This document shows, piece after piece, positions 8,149 to 20,572 of a stretch of DNA of 29,980 nt. The position numbers and the translations under genes were made by a program. The first letter of the stretch is position 1. The number at the start of each line of letters is the position of its first letter. The DNA comes from Apostichopus leukothele. Lineage: Eukaryota; Echinodermata; Holothuroidea; Aspidochirotida; Stichopodidae. The notes below the pieces were generated by a model. That model worked only from the letters and a program-made list of their open reading frames with translations. It was not told where the DNA came from and did no database searches. Where the stretch lies: positions 86,556-116,535 of the forward strand of contig JAAAKB020000016.1 in the NCBI GenBank assembly GCA_010014835.2. Direction: 5' to 3'.

Positions 8149-10100
8149 ACTTGGAACGCGGTAACAAATCTCTCGTATTTTCTCCCCCCTGGCATTTTCC
8201 CCTTTTTCCCTTGTATTTATTTATTTTATTTTTTTCTTCCATAAAAGTTTCGTTATCCTAGGGAGTCATAGCTGATTAACGAAGAACATCCGACACACAC
8301 ACACCAAAATAAAAATGGAAAACCTCCAGTGTATAGGAGAGAAAGTAACTTGAAGGAAAAAGGAAAAAAAAAATTTTTTAAAAAAATCTTTTTTTTTTCT
8401 ATATACTTACACTCACTATTTTATGGAAAATAATATGTATCAACGCAATTCTTACCTTCGTGTTGAAGATTCTTATATAGAGGAAAAGAAAAATAAACAA
8501 AAAAAATATATCCGGGTCCGTTTATGATTATTTCTTTAGCGATGGAGATATGTGTCATGTTGATATAATGAAAGTTTTGTCTTGAGGCTATTCGGTAAAA
8601 TGAGAGGAAGAAAAAGTCCATATCTTTCTCTTTTTGGTGTAATTTCAAGGGAAAGCATTAAGGCACTACCATCGTCGACATATGTTATACTATGAATACG
8701 GTGTCACCATGGTCCCCTGGGGGTAGGGGGTCCCACGTGGGTGTGGGGAATTATTCATTTGCCGCCAAAAGACAGAAGCCGCGGGTTACAGACAATTGAA
8801 CACTCCTTGCGATAGTGATATCGTTCTGATGTATAGGACTTACAATTACTACTTTCTAACATTTGATAAAAGCTTTTCGTATTTTTCGTCATTACGGGGG
8901 AAAAATATCCTTGCTTTGAGAAAACTCGTTTTTAATTTTACAGTTTTGTTGAAAAACTATGAATATAGTAGAGGGAGCAATGCCAAGGTAGCTTTTATAT
9001 GTTGTTTAAGGGAAGACGTTATGTTTACGAAAATGGCAAAATTGATATAAAGAAATATAGTACTTGATAAAATATTTCGAGCTATTTGCCGACAAGAATG
9101 GTTCCAGAATGTGACGTCATCTTTAGGCACGCCATTAATGTATATAGCTACGTTGTAAGCTATTCACAAAAACCTGTTATCGGTCTAGATTGTATTTCTA
9201 CACTACCTCTTTTGTTTGAGAAGCTTTAATCAATATTTGGCTCATCTATTAGAGCGGCTGGGTTACCTAGTCTACCACACCGACCGTTTGGTCAGTTGTT
9301 TAGAAAAGTTAGGCCTGCACGGAGGAGCCGACCTCATAATCATATTTCAAGCTTAAAGAAAACTGTCAGAAAGTTAGCATATATTTAACCTAAATATCTC
9401 GAACTCATTTTCCTCCTTGCACTAAGACATCAATACTAATATTCTGTTAAAAGTCATCTTTTTACTGTCTGAATTTGATCGAAAATAAAAATCGAAGGTT
9501 AAATATTCTCCCAAGTAGTCATAATTAACAAACCGTTACCTCACTTATGAGCTAGCACATTAATGAACAATGTATTTGTGACACTTTTAATAAAACAAAT
9601 TTCCCAAAGTTACAAAATACCAGCATCTACGCCATGTTGCTTTTGTGGTCTAGAATGAATTCCAACTTGACTCATTCCCTTGGTTTTTACACAATTTCGT
9701 ATACGAAGAATATAAACCTAATATCGAATATGTATAAATATGGGCATGTAGCCATATTTACATGATGTTGATCAATACACGAGTCTCCTTTTGATTTGAA
9801 ATTTTCAAGTAGTCGATACAGAACTTATGGCTGACACTAATTTAAATTTACAAGTACCTAAAGTTCAAGCTTTAACCAGAGAAGTCTATGATAAAGATTT
9901 TTGTAAATACTCTTGTCTAGAATAAATTAAATCGGGGGATGAACAATACAGTTACTTTAGACTAATATGATATTACTATTCCCTTTATTTGATACTCCTG
10001 CACACTTTAGATCAAAGACATTGAAAGGAGGTACATAGCAAGGCAATGTAAGAACTATATTTGCCTGGGTTTTGTGACCTATTCAAATACAACATGTAAC
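8149..10100. other. AT-rich stretch; homopolymers and a CCCACGTGGG palindrome only
   Basis: Alternating dA and dT runs lie at about 8365-8400. A G/C-rich patch at 8701-8750 contains ACCATGGT (8706-8713) and the 10-bp palindrome CCCACGTGGG (8732-8741) with a CACGTG E-box. One isolated full CRE, TGACGTCA, lies at 9112-9119. No gene, tRNA or repeat family was recognised. Confidence 0.5.
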
Positions 10101-10106
10101 ATAGGC

Positions 10107-10188
10107 GTGAGGAGAGAGGTGGGAGGCGGGAGGTGGGAGGTGGGAGGCGGGAGGCGGGAGTAGAGAGGCAGGAGGCGGAAGGCGAAGT
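10107..10188 (+). repeat. GGGAGGY heptamer minisatellite
   Basis: The heptamers GGGAGGC and GGGAGGT repeat about seven times, flanked by GAGAGGC and GGAGGCGGAAGGC variants. The plus strand has more than eight GGG runs with short spacers, a strong G-quadruplex pattern. Confidence 0.85.
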
Positions 10189-10189
10189 A

Positions 10190-11800
10190 ATTTTCTGATC
10201 ACTTAATCAATACACAGACCACTTTCATAGTTTGACATTTCAAAGACCATATACGCTCAGATCTTTCGGTTTTCATTTGTTAATGTTATCAACAAGGAAG
10301 CCCACTCACTTCTCACCATCTTAACTTTAAACTTAGGTGATCTAGTAATTGATCAACAGGGACAGATAATAGAATGAATAGGGTTACCTTAACTCCTTCT
10401 TGTTTTTTATTTTGTCCACAATATTGGGAGTCAAAACAACAGTCAAAGATACACAATCGAATTCAAACATTGTTATTAGCGGGTTGTCATGGATACCTAC
10501 TAAATATTGACTTGCAGCATTCACAGAAACTGTCAAACTTGCATTAAGGAAATAATACGGAACAAACTAGCTGAAAGGGAAAACAAAATAGTTAAAATAA
10601 GAAAGTTGATGATATCAAATTATTGAATGGCCTGCTTGATTTTATCCTCTATTTGTGTAGTGAAAATGCTTCGGTTCAAATTACTCCGTCTTAAGTAATT
10701 TTCATGAAAAACCCCCCTTTTTTTAAAAGAAAATGTCTTTTAAATAATATGTTTAATTATGATCAGGTCATTGCATTTGCTGGTATTGCTTCTGAGGTTG
10801 AATGCACGGTATTTATGTTTTGACGACAATTTTCGCCGCCAGCGGGAGGCTATGAATAAGGGGTAGGGATGGGCTGAGGGGTTCTGAGGTAGTGTGACGG
10901 GAAGGGGGAGGGGGATATATCTCGGTGTTGGGACGAACGGTTTTAGATAATTATGAGCAACGGTCTACGTTTGTTTAAAGGTGATAGATCAGCAGGCTCT
11001 TATGTCACCAAGGATTTTAGAATATAGTAGATATATTTGGCTACATGTTACGTATGCGACCGTACGCTATAGCCACCCGATACTATGTATTTCAATGTAT
11101 GACTGTAAAAGTTATGATTCCCCTGAAATGATGCGCCCTCTGTATTCCTTGATATGACCGGCCATCTTTATAGTCACCATGGATACGATAACGAACATTA
11201 ACTAAGACTTTCAACTGACATCGGTAGATGTGTGTTCTCATAACGAGCTTGCCACTTTTCAAAGAAAACGTTAAAAGTTAACCTCAAAGAGATTGATAAA
11301 TTCACTTGTAACTCTTACTCGCCTGATTTTCTGGATAGATAGGATAAGCCTGCAGACATATACCTTAAACTCAACATTCAGGATTTACATAACTGACAGA
11401 AAGAAAGGAATAGCATATTACACTATAACTCGACTGCAAGTACCATTTAACATCGGCGTGAGACACCCCGTATAAACAACCCTGCAACCTTTGCAAAAAA
11501 TAATTGAACACGAGATCAAAAATTCAAAGCGAAACACAAACAAGAGAGTAATAGAGAGATAGATAGAGAGAGAGGTGGAGAGAGGAACTACAAAAAACAA
11601 AAACATAAAACAAAAACGAAAAAACAAATCAACCGAATCCGGTTTCTAAGTTACTTGACCCTTATCCGCCATAACTCACGTTCGATAACTTTACAGCTTT
11701 TGACAGACTATACAAGCTCTGTTTGCAGAGCATTTTGTTAATCTCTTTAAATTTTTCAAATGCCATCGCACACCAGATATCGAAGAAAGTAGCATCCCTT
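10190..11800. other. Mostly featureless; G-rich patch near 10895
   Basis: GGGAAGGGGGAGGGGG at about 10900-10915 is a third small G-rich tract. A purine GAGA patch lies at about 11545-11585. No gene or RNA was recognised. Confidence 0.5.
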
Positions 11801-11807
11801 TAGTCAG

Positions 11808-12074
11808 TTAGAGGTTTTGCATCTTAACCCTCCGAAGGCTTTTCTTCTTTCTCTTCCCTTGAGACTCTAAGCTGAAGTAGCCTACTGTTCTACCCCTAGG
11901 GGTTACGGGCATGTAAAATGCAAACTCCCACTTCGGCCACTCATTATGAAACTCTTTGCTCCGGGCTTTCGGATCCATTTTCCCGCCAAGAACAAATTCC
12001 CGCGCAGCTTTTTCGCGGCGCAACAACTCTTCTTTGACTGTCTCCTTAGCGTGATAGATGAAAACCCCCGCGGC
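11808..12074 (-). CDS. Candidate terminal coding exon, 88 residues, unknown family
   Basis: This minus-strand frame is the most gene-like sequence in the window. It is GC- and CpG-richer than its surroundings, uses mixed codons, and reads a charged peptide. It opens with GVFIYHAKETVKEELLRREK (about residues 3-22, helical, charged), continues with VLGGKMDPKARSKEFHNEWP (28-47) and KWEFAFYMPVTPRGRTVGYF (48-67), and ends in a basic tail GKRKKKSLRRVKMQNL before TAA at 11810-11808. It has no good ATG start. An in-frame TAG lies directly upstream at 12077-12075 and its AG is preceded on the minus strand by a fairly pyrimidine-rich stretch, so 12074 could be the first base after a 3' splice site. If so this is a last exon and the basic tail could act in nuclear localisation or nucleic-acid binding. 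No domain is recognised; it could equally be a fragment of an old transposon protein. No polyadenylation signal was identified downstream. Confidence 0.35.
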   Translation of the reverse strand, partial: AAGVFIYHAKETVKEELLRREKAAREFVLGGKMDPKARSKEFHNEWPKWEFAFYMPVTPRGRTVGYFSLESQGKRKKKSLRRVKMQNL

Positions 12075-12079
12075 CTAAG

Positions 12080-13735
12080 ATTCTATAGAGTAAGGAAATT
12101 GCAAAAAAGTCTGGAATAACAAGGAGATTTCTCTCTCTCTTCTCCAACACTCTCTGTCTCTTGAATTCCTTCTGAATCATTCCTTCTCGCGTAAGAATTC
12201 ATCTTACTGAGATGGGCTCATAGAATGCAAGTTGAGCTTCAACAAATTGAATGTTGATGCCATCATTGGTAGCCCTGAGGTATATTCCTCTCTATTTCCT
12301 GTTTCGTATTGCCAAAAAAACGCCAAGTAAAGGTTTTTCAGAAGGTGCGTTTTTAAGATATTCACTAACACAAGATGCTTCAAACGAAAATGTGGAAAAA
12401 AATATTTTTTTGGCTTCACAATATCTTCAAGACAAGCAATCCAGAATTTTTTTTGGGTATTTGGTTTAAGGCTTTTTTTCTTCGTTCCTACTTTAGTACC
12501 ATATGTTCAACGTATTGTTTTGAGAATGATCCATGTGAATGCTTTCATACAGAAGCCCGAAGCTTTTTCTACCTTTTGAAATGAACATGTTGTGTCTTCG
12601 GGGTTACGTGAAATGTCTTCTTCTTCTCCTTCTTTTGAACAAACTAGCAAACTATTACCTAAAGGTATGACTTATTATTTATTCACTTAACCAAATAATG
12701 CAGAAAAACGTTTGTTTTCAATTGGGGAGAAATTAAATTTCAAATAGCATGGAACTGTCAATCGTGCGGGTAAAGCTTGGAGGTATTATTATTATTTGTT
12801 TTTTTTTTGTCTTTAACGGTTCCTGGGCTTAAGACAGGAAAGCATTTATACGGATTCCGTTTTTATTTTGCCTATCGGCAACAACAATTTTGTTAGCCTG
12901 TTTGATTTTCTGTAGGTGAAATGTAAATTATAAAACAATTGATTTGGAGTCAGGTGAATTCAGGTTTTCCATATCCCAAGGGAAGTTGTTTTTCAGCGGA
13001 AGGTGCAAAACGACGATATGTGATGAATACATTATTTGAACGAAATTATTAGTAAAGTTATTCTTTTTTTTTTGGGAAGTTTGGTACATATATATTTATA
13101 TATAAATATCATAATTATCTGACAAACTTTTTCAAAAATCGTTTAGTCGGTTGGCGCTGAAAATATATTGGTGAATGAGCATCTGTCATATTAAATTGAC
13201 AAAACAAAAAAATTTGTTATTCATAACAAGAAGGTGAAGTTATTCCCTACATAATTTATCTAGGGCACATGTATAATATATTCACGAATATGGCAAAATA
13301 TCAATTGAATTAATTCTATGACGCAGTGTGAATTTATAATAAACCAACAATTATAGGAACTAAAGCAAACTTCATTAAGTTAATTACGTGATGTTTCTGA
13401 TAATTCGATGCCATTAGTTTTAGTTTTCACCTAGTTTTGGGATAGAACTGATAATCTTGCGTGACGTAATAGAGTTAAATTGCAATGTCATTTAAAAGAA
13501 TGTTTTATAACAAAATTTCTATCCCAACATTTCTTTACATTATGTCTCGATTAAATTTGAACTAATATTCTTACATTAGGTTATAACTTTGTGCCATTTT
13601 GAACAAGCCATGCAATAACATTTACACATATAATTTAATTCTATCTCAAACTAAATAAGATGTAACCTTCGTTGGAACCCTACCGTTCCTTACAGGAGAA
13701 GTATTATTCAAATATATATCGCACTAGAGTGCGCA
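12080..13735. other. AT-rich stretch without recognised features
   Basis: A CT block lies at about 12128-12165. The AT-rich palindromic run near 13085-13112 is simple sequence. Frames here are short and Phe/Lys-rich. If the candidate exon at 11808-12074 is real, its upstream intron would lie here, but no partner exon was found. Confidence 0.5.
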
Positions 13736-13739
13736 TGGT

Positions 13740-13762
13740 GGGGGGCGGGGGGGGGGGGGGGG
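13740..13762 (+). repeat. Poly-G tract
   Basis: Twenty-three bases, all G except one C at 13746, followed by GGATACATGCCCTCTCC. It resembles, in inverse orientation, the sequence around the C run at 14104-14115. Confidence 0.9.
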
Positions 13763-14103
13763 ATACATGCCCTCTCCTACAACGTCGGTCGGTGGAAATT
13801 TTCATTCGGTGTTTGTGTTTTTAAATTCAGTCGGGGAAGAATAAGACCACTCCCCCTGGTCATGTACGCCATCAGCATAAGTTTGAGTGGTGGCGGGCGT
13901 TACAAATTTGGCAACTTTATACAAAATTTCAAAGTATTTAGTAACACAACCGTGAGTTAGGACCTAATTATAGACCTAACTTTGTGTGTAAACAATGCAC
14001 CGTTTGACGTCTAAACTTTGAACTTTTCTAATATGGGAGTCGGATCTAACCCTGGCCCTTTCATAAATTCCCCTACAATGCACTCGAGGGAGGGGATATA
14101 AAT

Positions 14104-14115
14104 CCCCCCCCCCCC
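14104..14115 (+). repeat. Poly-C tract
   Basis: A run of C preceded by GAGGGAGGGGATATAAAT. Read on the minus strand it gives a G run followed by ATTTATATCCCCTCCC, similar to what follows the G run at 13740-13762. Confidence 0.85.
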
Positions 14116-14119
14116 TCCT

Positions 14120-14715
14120 TTCGTCCCAATCTTTGAAATCATGTACAGGATGTGTATCCTATTGTTTGTAATTTCATCATTACTTATGCTAGGCTGTTAA
14201 ACAAAACTAGGTTTATTTTTAGACACCTTTTATTTCCATTTTTTGTGCTCGTTTTTGTTGAGTTTGTTCATCTGCCATTTCCCGCGTAATGTATCATCGT
14301 TGCTCCCATCGTACGTGATGAACCATTGCGCTGAATGCGGTATAAACGCCGGTTGATAAATTCAGCAAAGTACCGTGGAATGTTTTTCTGCAGAGCAAAA
14401 GAAGTCAAGTTTGGGATATATATAATGCTAGCTTACGTTTATTGCTCGTTCTTAAATTAACAATAAAAGCCTAACGAAATGGTCATTCTTACTTGACTTC
14501 CTTTTTAAGTTGACAAGTAAACATCTTTAAAGTTATGCTAATAAACAAAAAAAACATCATCACAATTACATATCATAACAAAATATCGGCTATATAAAAC
14601 CTAAATATTAGAGAATTGATCCTAATTTGGGCCAAATATAAACCGTTTGTCGGAATGTGGCTGTAGACTTAGGCATATAATTGCTGAATAAATGCAAGAT
14701 TTATAACTCTTCTCC
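14120..14715. other. AT-rich stretch without recognised features
   Basis: No repeat, RNA or coding region was recognised between the poly-C tract and the CpG-dense patch. Confidence 0.5.
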
Positions 14716-14719
14716 CTAC

Positions 14720-15175
14720 GGTATATCACTTCTAATCGGGCGTCGTTTTGGGTCGTTCGTGCAAAGCAACCGAACCATTCCTAATATTGTCTCGTTTTTC
14801 GTCTACTTATCGCCGAACTAAATTCGATTCTCGTTTAGTGATTTGAACAATTAAAGTAACCGTTCTGGCTGTTGACTGCAAACAAGTGCGGAGCGTGCCG
14901 TCCCCGTTGTCGTAATGCGAGCGTAACAGAGACAAAAAGCTTACCGAGTCTTCCCCATGGGAAAGCTCGGGTTTCGCGCCTAGCGTATTGGGAGTTAAAC
15001 CACGCGTTAAGGGGATACGGTGTTGTCCGCATCCCCACTGATTGTTCAACTTGATACCCGACGTATTTCTATTAGCGTGAAAATTTGTCCCAGGTTCGCT
15101 TCCTCATTTGCATAAGACGAGAACATACTCGTTTATATCGAGAAGCGTGATACTTGCCACGGATCAATTTGTTAT
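14720..15175. promoter_or_regulatory. CpG-dense patch with octamer motif, possible promoter
   Basis: About 38 CpG dinucleotides fall in roughly 450 bases, including CGCG twice, in a region near 50% GC at its centre, whereas flanking kilobases have few. The octamer ATTTGCAT, an established POU-factor site found in many promoters, lies at 15106-15113. TATTTAAA at about 15223-15230 could be a TATA-like box for plus-strand transcription. Overlapping frames of 60-80 codons on both strands (14807-15054) have no recognisable domain and follow from low stop-codon density in GC-rich DNA. No transcript can be seen, so promoter function is inferred. An old, less mutated mobile element or a non-coding RNA gene are alternatives. 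Confidence 0.3.
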
Positions 15176-17770
15176 ACTGATAGGTCTATTACGGTAATAG
15201 TTTGGGACCAATCCCTTCCCCCTATTTAAAGTATGCAGAAAGGGACATTTGAGCGTTTAATTACAAAAACAATTAACAAATGGGTTTATTTTATACGGCG
15301 TCGTAAACTTCAAATGAAAGACGAAACACTTGTTCTGATTACTGTTGTTCTGAACCTTAGTGTTGGATAAGGTCCTCGGCGAGATGTGGATCGGAGAAGG
15401 GACCAACCCATCATGATCATTAAAATTAGAGTTCAATATATTTTAAGAATATATCTGAAGAGGACAAAAATGTGAGACTAATATAAGAAAGAATGTCAGT
15501 GGGTGTGAAACACGTTATATCTTCATATTATTAATTATTATAATAATAATTATCAAAATAAGATGAGTATTAGTTAAAGTAACTCTGGATTAAAACTAAA
15601 CAGGAGAGAAAGATTTGAATAGAGGGTATAAGACGACAGATTATAACATAAATATTCAATTTTAAGCAATTCAAAGGGGGTGTAAGACCATGGCTTAAAT
15701 ATATTTAAGGGTGGCATTGTTTTCACGAGAAAACATTCTCTCTGAAACAGCAGTCTTTTCTTCAAGATTTTCTAAAGTCAACTAAACAGGGATTCTCTCT
15801 TCAAAGATGCTGACTTGCTTTTGCTCTTTGTCCAAATTTACCGAGTTTTGCTCAAAACAAAATGACAGCAATTTGATCGAACTTATTGAACATTTAATGA
15901 TGTAAGAAACACTTGTATCAATTCTCATCATTCATAGCCCAAACACATTCTAGAATTATTCAAATGCACAAAAACAAACAAAAAATGAAAGAAAATAAAG
16001 CACAATCAGACAATTTTGAAAAGTCTCCACTTCATTATTTGAGAAGAAAGTCGATTTTTATTCATGATAATAACTCAAATTGTTATGAGATCTTAGAAAA
16101 GTAAGTAAGAAAAATAAGATGTAATGTATAACAAATATGTTAGCTTGCTTGAAGGTCACTATCGCTGTGGTTTTGGTTATTTCAGATGTTTCATATGCCT
16201 CGAACTTGAGAAGATATAAGCTCTTAGCCTAACACGTCTTACCTACTGCTCTACCTATAGGCCTAACCACTTTTTGCTTATGTAAATCTGTGTAGATGTT
16301 GTTATTGTAAGTAACGGTATGACTAGTTGCCAAATTATTATATACAATCACGAGAAGACAATACGATGTAGCGTCATCAGTAGGAAGCTTCTTTTTTTTT
16401 ACTACTTAACTGTTAATTAATTACGGACTTTAAAATGAAAAATAATTATGTAAACACAATTAGCTGCTATATTTTCATTATCGTTGAATTAATAAATGTT
16501 GACAAAGCATAAGTAAATCCTTGTAAAATTATAATATTAAAGCCAAGTAAATCAACAATAAACCTTATGAAATATTAAAGAAATATTTGAGACGATGGAA
16601 ATATTTTTATATAACCACTTCGTTTTGGACACAATATCTAACAATCATGCCAAAACTACGTGTGCTGGATGAATATACACGAGAGATTTTGTTCTGCATT
16701 GACGTCATATGAATTGATAATATTGTTTTCGTTTTTTAAGATTTTGTCTACCTGTTAAACGTTTAAAACTCCCGCGAAGACCATTTTTCATCTTTTAACG
16801 AAAGTAGCTTCTTTCAATGAATTTAATTTTCAACTCATATAAATATCCAACATTATCAAACTACAACAGATGCCGGAAAACCTAAGTATAGCCTTCAAAA
16901 CATTATTCTGCACTACACAGTTTTAAATATTTTATTATGTAAAAATATTGACACTTGTAAGCCAGTGAGGAGATGTTGAAAATACATTCATCACTATTGT
17001 GACAGTTTTTTTTATCTGGGCGCTGTTTGAAAATGTGTTTAAATACCTAAAGGGCCCATTAAGAACTGAAATGAACAGTTGTACGTTTCACATTTATTAA
17101 TTCTAAAATTTTGCCTCAAACGATAATCCATTTCTCCCACTTATACGGTCATCTTTGGTTTCTCGTGTTTGGGAGAAAGCCCAAAGTAAGATTATGAACT
17201 ATTTCGATAAAAGAAAAAAAAGTAGAAAAGTATGAACCCTCTGGCAAGACACGTTCCAAAAAGGACGATGGTTTACCTTTATATCACCCAGGTAGCTGGA
17301 TGCAGCATAAGCCGAACAGCGAAGAATATTAAAGACTAACTTAAATTGCATTTAAATTAAGATAAAAATCGTATGTCGGTTTCTTATGTATAGGATTTTA
17401 GCCAATCAAATAAGTAAGCAAGTGGACATTTCTGACTAACAATTAGCTTTCTAATTCTTTAGATGATTTGGGCATTTACCCTAGCTTCTTCAACTCATTC
17501 CAATAATTAATAAATAAATTAGACGCCGATCAATCACTTACTAACGTAGATTCGTTCATTCACCTCTCAGCCTAGCTTTACAATAATGTGCCTTTCAAAA
17601 AAAAAGTATGACTAGATAAAAGAAGAAGGAAGAAAAAATAGCCAATCTAAGGGTTTCTTATCAGGATTTTCATTAATTTGAAATGCTCGATCTAAGATCA
17701 AAGGGAGATAGGCCTAAGTGATGACGAGTTCAACAGCAAACCTTTGCCAAGATACTGTGCTAACGTGTTT
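15176..17770. other. AT-rich stretch; isolated CRE and small palindromes
   Basis: The 15-bp palindrome CTATTAC-G-GTAATAG lies at 15186-15200. AT-rich imperfect palindromes occur at about 15525-15560. One isolated TGACGTCA lies at 16700-16707. Nothing else was recognised. Confidence 0.5.
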
Positions 17771-17772
17771 TG

Positions 17773-17803
17773 GTATATATATATTTATATATATATATAT
17801 ATG
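17773..17803. repeat. (AT)n microsatellite
   Basis: Alternating TA with one interruption (ATTTAT). Confidence 0.9.
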
Positions 17804-18198
17804 TAAGATGTATCGTACACGAGAATAAAATCCGTGGTTTAATTCAGCGCCGCGGTTCTAACATTGCCTCCAGGCCCAACTAGACGCACAAAGCCCCACA
17901 GATGAGAACTTCTTTTTTACGGTTTGTAACAAAAGGGTTACAGGAACCAATTTGAATCGGTTTTTGTAACATAAAATATATTAAAAGGTTATTCATGGCA
18001 CATGAATGTTGGTCATGGCTAGAGCAAATTCCTTTCAGTTGTCAAGTTTGAAAGTTTATATTCTTATCATAGCTATCGCACGTGTTACGATATCACTGCC
18101 GATAATTTAGTAAAGGAAAAAAACAAGACACTTATTTGTTTCTATAGCATCTACCCATTGCGAAAACACATGTATTGTATCGAGTTGGAAGGCGCGAA

Positions 18199-18230
18199 GC
18201 GGGGGTTGGGGGGGGGGGCGGAGGGAGGAT
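18199..18230 (+). repeat. G-rich tract with G11, quadruplex candidate
   Basis: GCGGGGGTT is followed by eleven G residues (18208-18218) and CGGAGGGAGG. It is the fifth G/C homopolymer-type tract of the window. Confidence 0.85.
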
Positions 18231-18231
18231 G

Positions 18232-20570
18232 GGACTACGAGAACACACAATTAGTAGAGCGGAAAATTGGGCCTCTTTTCTGCATGGTCACGGAAACTAA
18301 ATTGTAGGGAGATATGTTCAAAAGTTTGGGAAGCGCGTTTCTCTCCTAGACGTAAAAGTGATTTTACTTTGGTCCCCAATGTACGCTAAGAAATGCTTAG
18401 GTTCATTAAAAATCATACGCAAAACAGATGTTTGAAGCCATGGCACTTAATTCCACTTTTTAATGTATATTATTTCCTCTTTCAATGTCATTCAAAACAA
18501 TCATATTTCTATCTCACTAAGACAAATATGACATATATGAATAATCATCATTTTTATGAATATTCATAACATGATTGTAACTAACTAAAGGCTGGGCAAT
18601 TTAGCCAAAGAGAATTGGCAGTTCCCTCTCCCAGTATTGCGATAGCTCAGGTGCAAACGTTTCCTTTCAAAGTTAGATTCTAATTTCTCTTTCATCATTC
18701 CAGCCAAGACGTTTCATTATTTAACACGTAATAAATATGAAAATTGCAAAAGATATTGTTGAGAGTGAATACCTTGACTTCTTAATTGACAGAGAAACTG
18801 AAAATGCAAATTGAAAGAGATTCGTTCCGGAAATGCGGTCACTCTTTTGAAAGAAAAAAAGAAAGATGCCTGCCTACCAATTTAAGATCAACTTCGCTTG
18901 AAGCGAAACAATTTAGAACCAAGAGGGGATTTCATTTAGATTGTTGATATACACTGAAGGTCTCTTTGAAGCAATCCGGCTAAGGGAGTTTACAACCGAC
19001 AAAGAAACAAGAAAAAGGGTCCATTATTTTGGTCTGCGGTCCAAAACTACCGCGTATAGGATCAGTCAAGCTCTATGCAGGGTAGATGCTTTAATCAAGA
19101 GGATCAGTAACTCTGCAATTCCAACAGTAAAACCCGGGCTTAGAAGACTATTTTTTTTTGTATACTGTAGAATATATAGAACAACTGACGTATAGGTATA
19201 TATATTAATATATTTACGGGGGGATTAACGCCTCTCATTGGCAAAATTGAGTTGGATCAATGCGGTGGTAATTTAATTGCTAGTTCTTACTGTAAGAGTA
19301 TAGAAGGATAAAATAGTCTAAACTCCTGAGAGCTCTAAAAGGAAATGAATGATTTAAGATATTTAGGTGTTTATGACGTTAACATGATCAGGGGAATATT
19401 AGATGGATAGAATATTTGACAAATTAATTTAAAAGATTTGCGATGTAAATAATATGCACGTGAATAGTTGTATATATATGCGTCGATATGCTATACAATC
19501 ACGCATACATGACGCTTTCTTCCGCGATATGTGCGTGTACGGTATAGGGTACGTGCCATTTATAAGCAGCGTATAGTTATCAGCGGTATATAGTCTGTTC
19601 CTAGACAATGGCTTTGTTTTATTGCTATCATTAGGCGTATAATTTTTGGGGGGATTTAGCCACAGATATCATGAACGGAAAATTATAATCATCTGATTCT
19701 GATTGGTTGTGTTACAAATTTTTAATAACTGATGAAAGAAATCCACATTTCATGGAAAACTAATCAATCAAAACATTTTATGTAAGAATAATATATTTAA
19801 TTCCAGTAACTTATGCGTACGTTTGTCCTTCAGTACACGGACTAGTACGCTTGATCTGCTAAAAAAGATCAAATTATCAAAACGAGAGTAAACGTGAAAA
19901 TTACTCCACAGTAGATAACTAAATTCACGTTTCTATACATCAAGGCCATAAACACACTGGTTGTTAGAGAAGTGATCTGTGAAGCGTTTGACGATATCCT
20001 TTATAATTATAGATACAAGTATATTAATTTTCTAGTATTCTTGTCAAAAATGAACACAGTTTTCAAGAGCAACTTTAATCTGAGTCTTCATGCGTTTTTG
20101 TTTTTTATATAAATTTTTGTTTGGTTTTTGAGAAGAGATAGTAGTGTTAATTGACTTTGAAAGGTTATATCAGGTATTAATTTTAAAGTATTCTCGTCGA
20201 AAATTTAAATTTTCACCAAAGTAGTTTTTTTTTCTGTCTTGTTGGTTTTTGAGAAAGGTCATTAATGGTTACCGTACTTGATCAGTTCCATCTATGTGCA
20301 AAACGTATTTACATTTTTTAATGATTATAAATGCCACAATGTTCGATTGTTTCGACTATACTAAGCCCAGTTTTGCATCGCAATGAAAATTCAACCATTT
20401 CACGAAGTAAATAGCAATTTCTTTCCTAGGTGAATTGTATAAGGTAAATCAATATAATCCCTTTAATCTGTCATTTTCGTAAGCATGAACAGCTACTGCT
20501 TACGCAACCTGGAACACTCAATTCCTTCGGTTTGTCCCTGTCGAGAGTGTCACGTGATCAATTCGTAAGT
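18232..20570. other. AT-rich stretch without supported genes
   Basis: An 84-codon plus-strand frame at 18941-19195 has mixed composition (ETRKRVHYFGLRSKTTAYRI is typical) but no recognisable domain, and its end is a poly-T artefact. A CpG-richer, alternating stretch lies at about 19455-19590. The E-box TCACGTGA lies at 20550-20557 just before the satellite. Confidence 0.45.
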
Positions 20571-20572
20571 GA

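Noticed and set aside
9240-9345. tRNA-like sequence (GGTTACCTAGTC and nearby GC-rich words)
   Set aside because: No cloverleaf could be formed and there is no proper B-box.
14807-15054. Overlapping 60-80-codon frames on both strands in the CpG-dense patch
   Set aside because: None has a recognisable domain; stop codons are rarer in GC-rich sequence, which explains the open frames.
18645-18685. A-box-like GATAGCTCAGGTG followed by AGTTAGATTCT, as a tRNA or SINE head
   Set aside because: The spacing between the putative boxes is too short, the B-box lacks the TTCGA core, and no acceptor stem is present.
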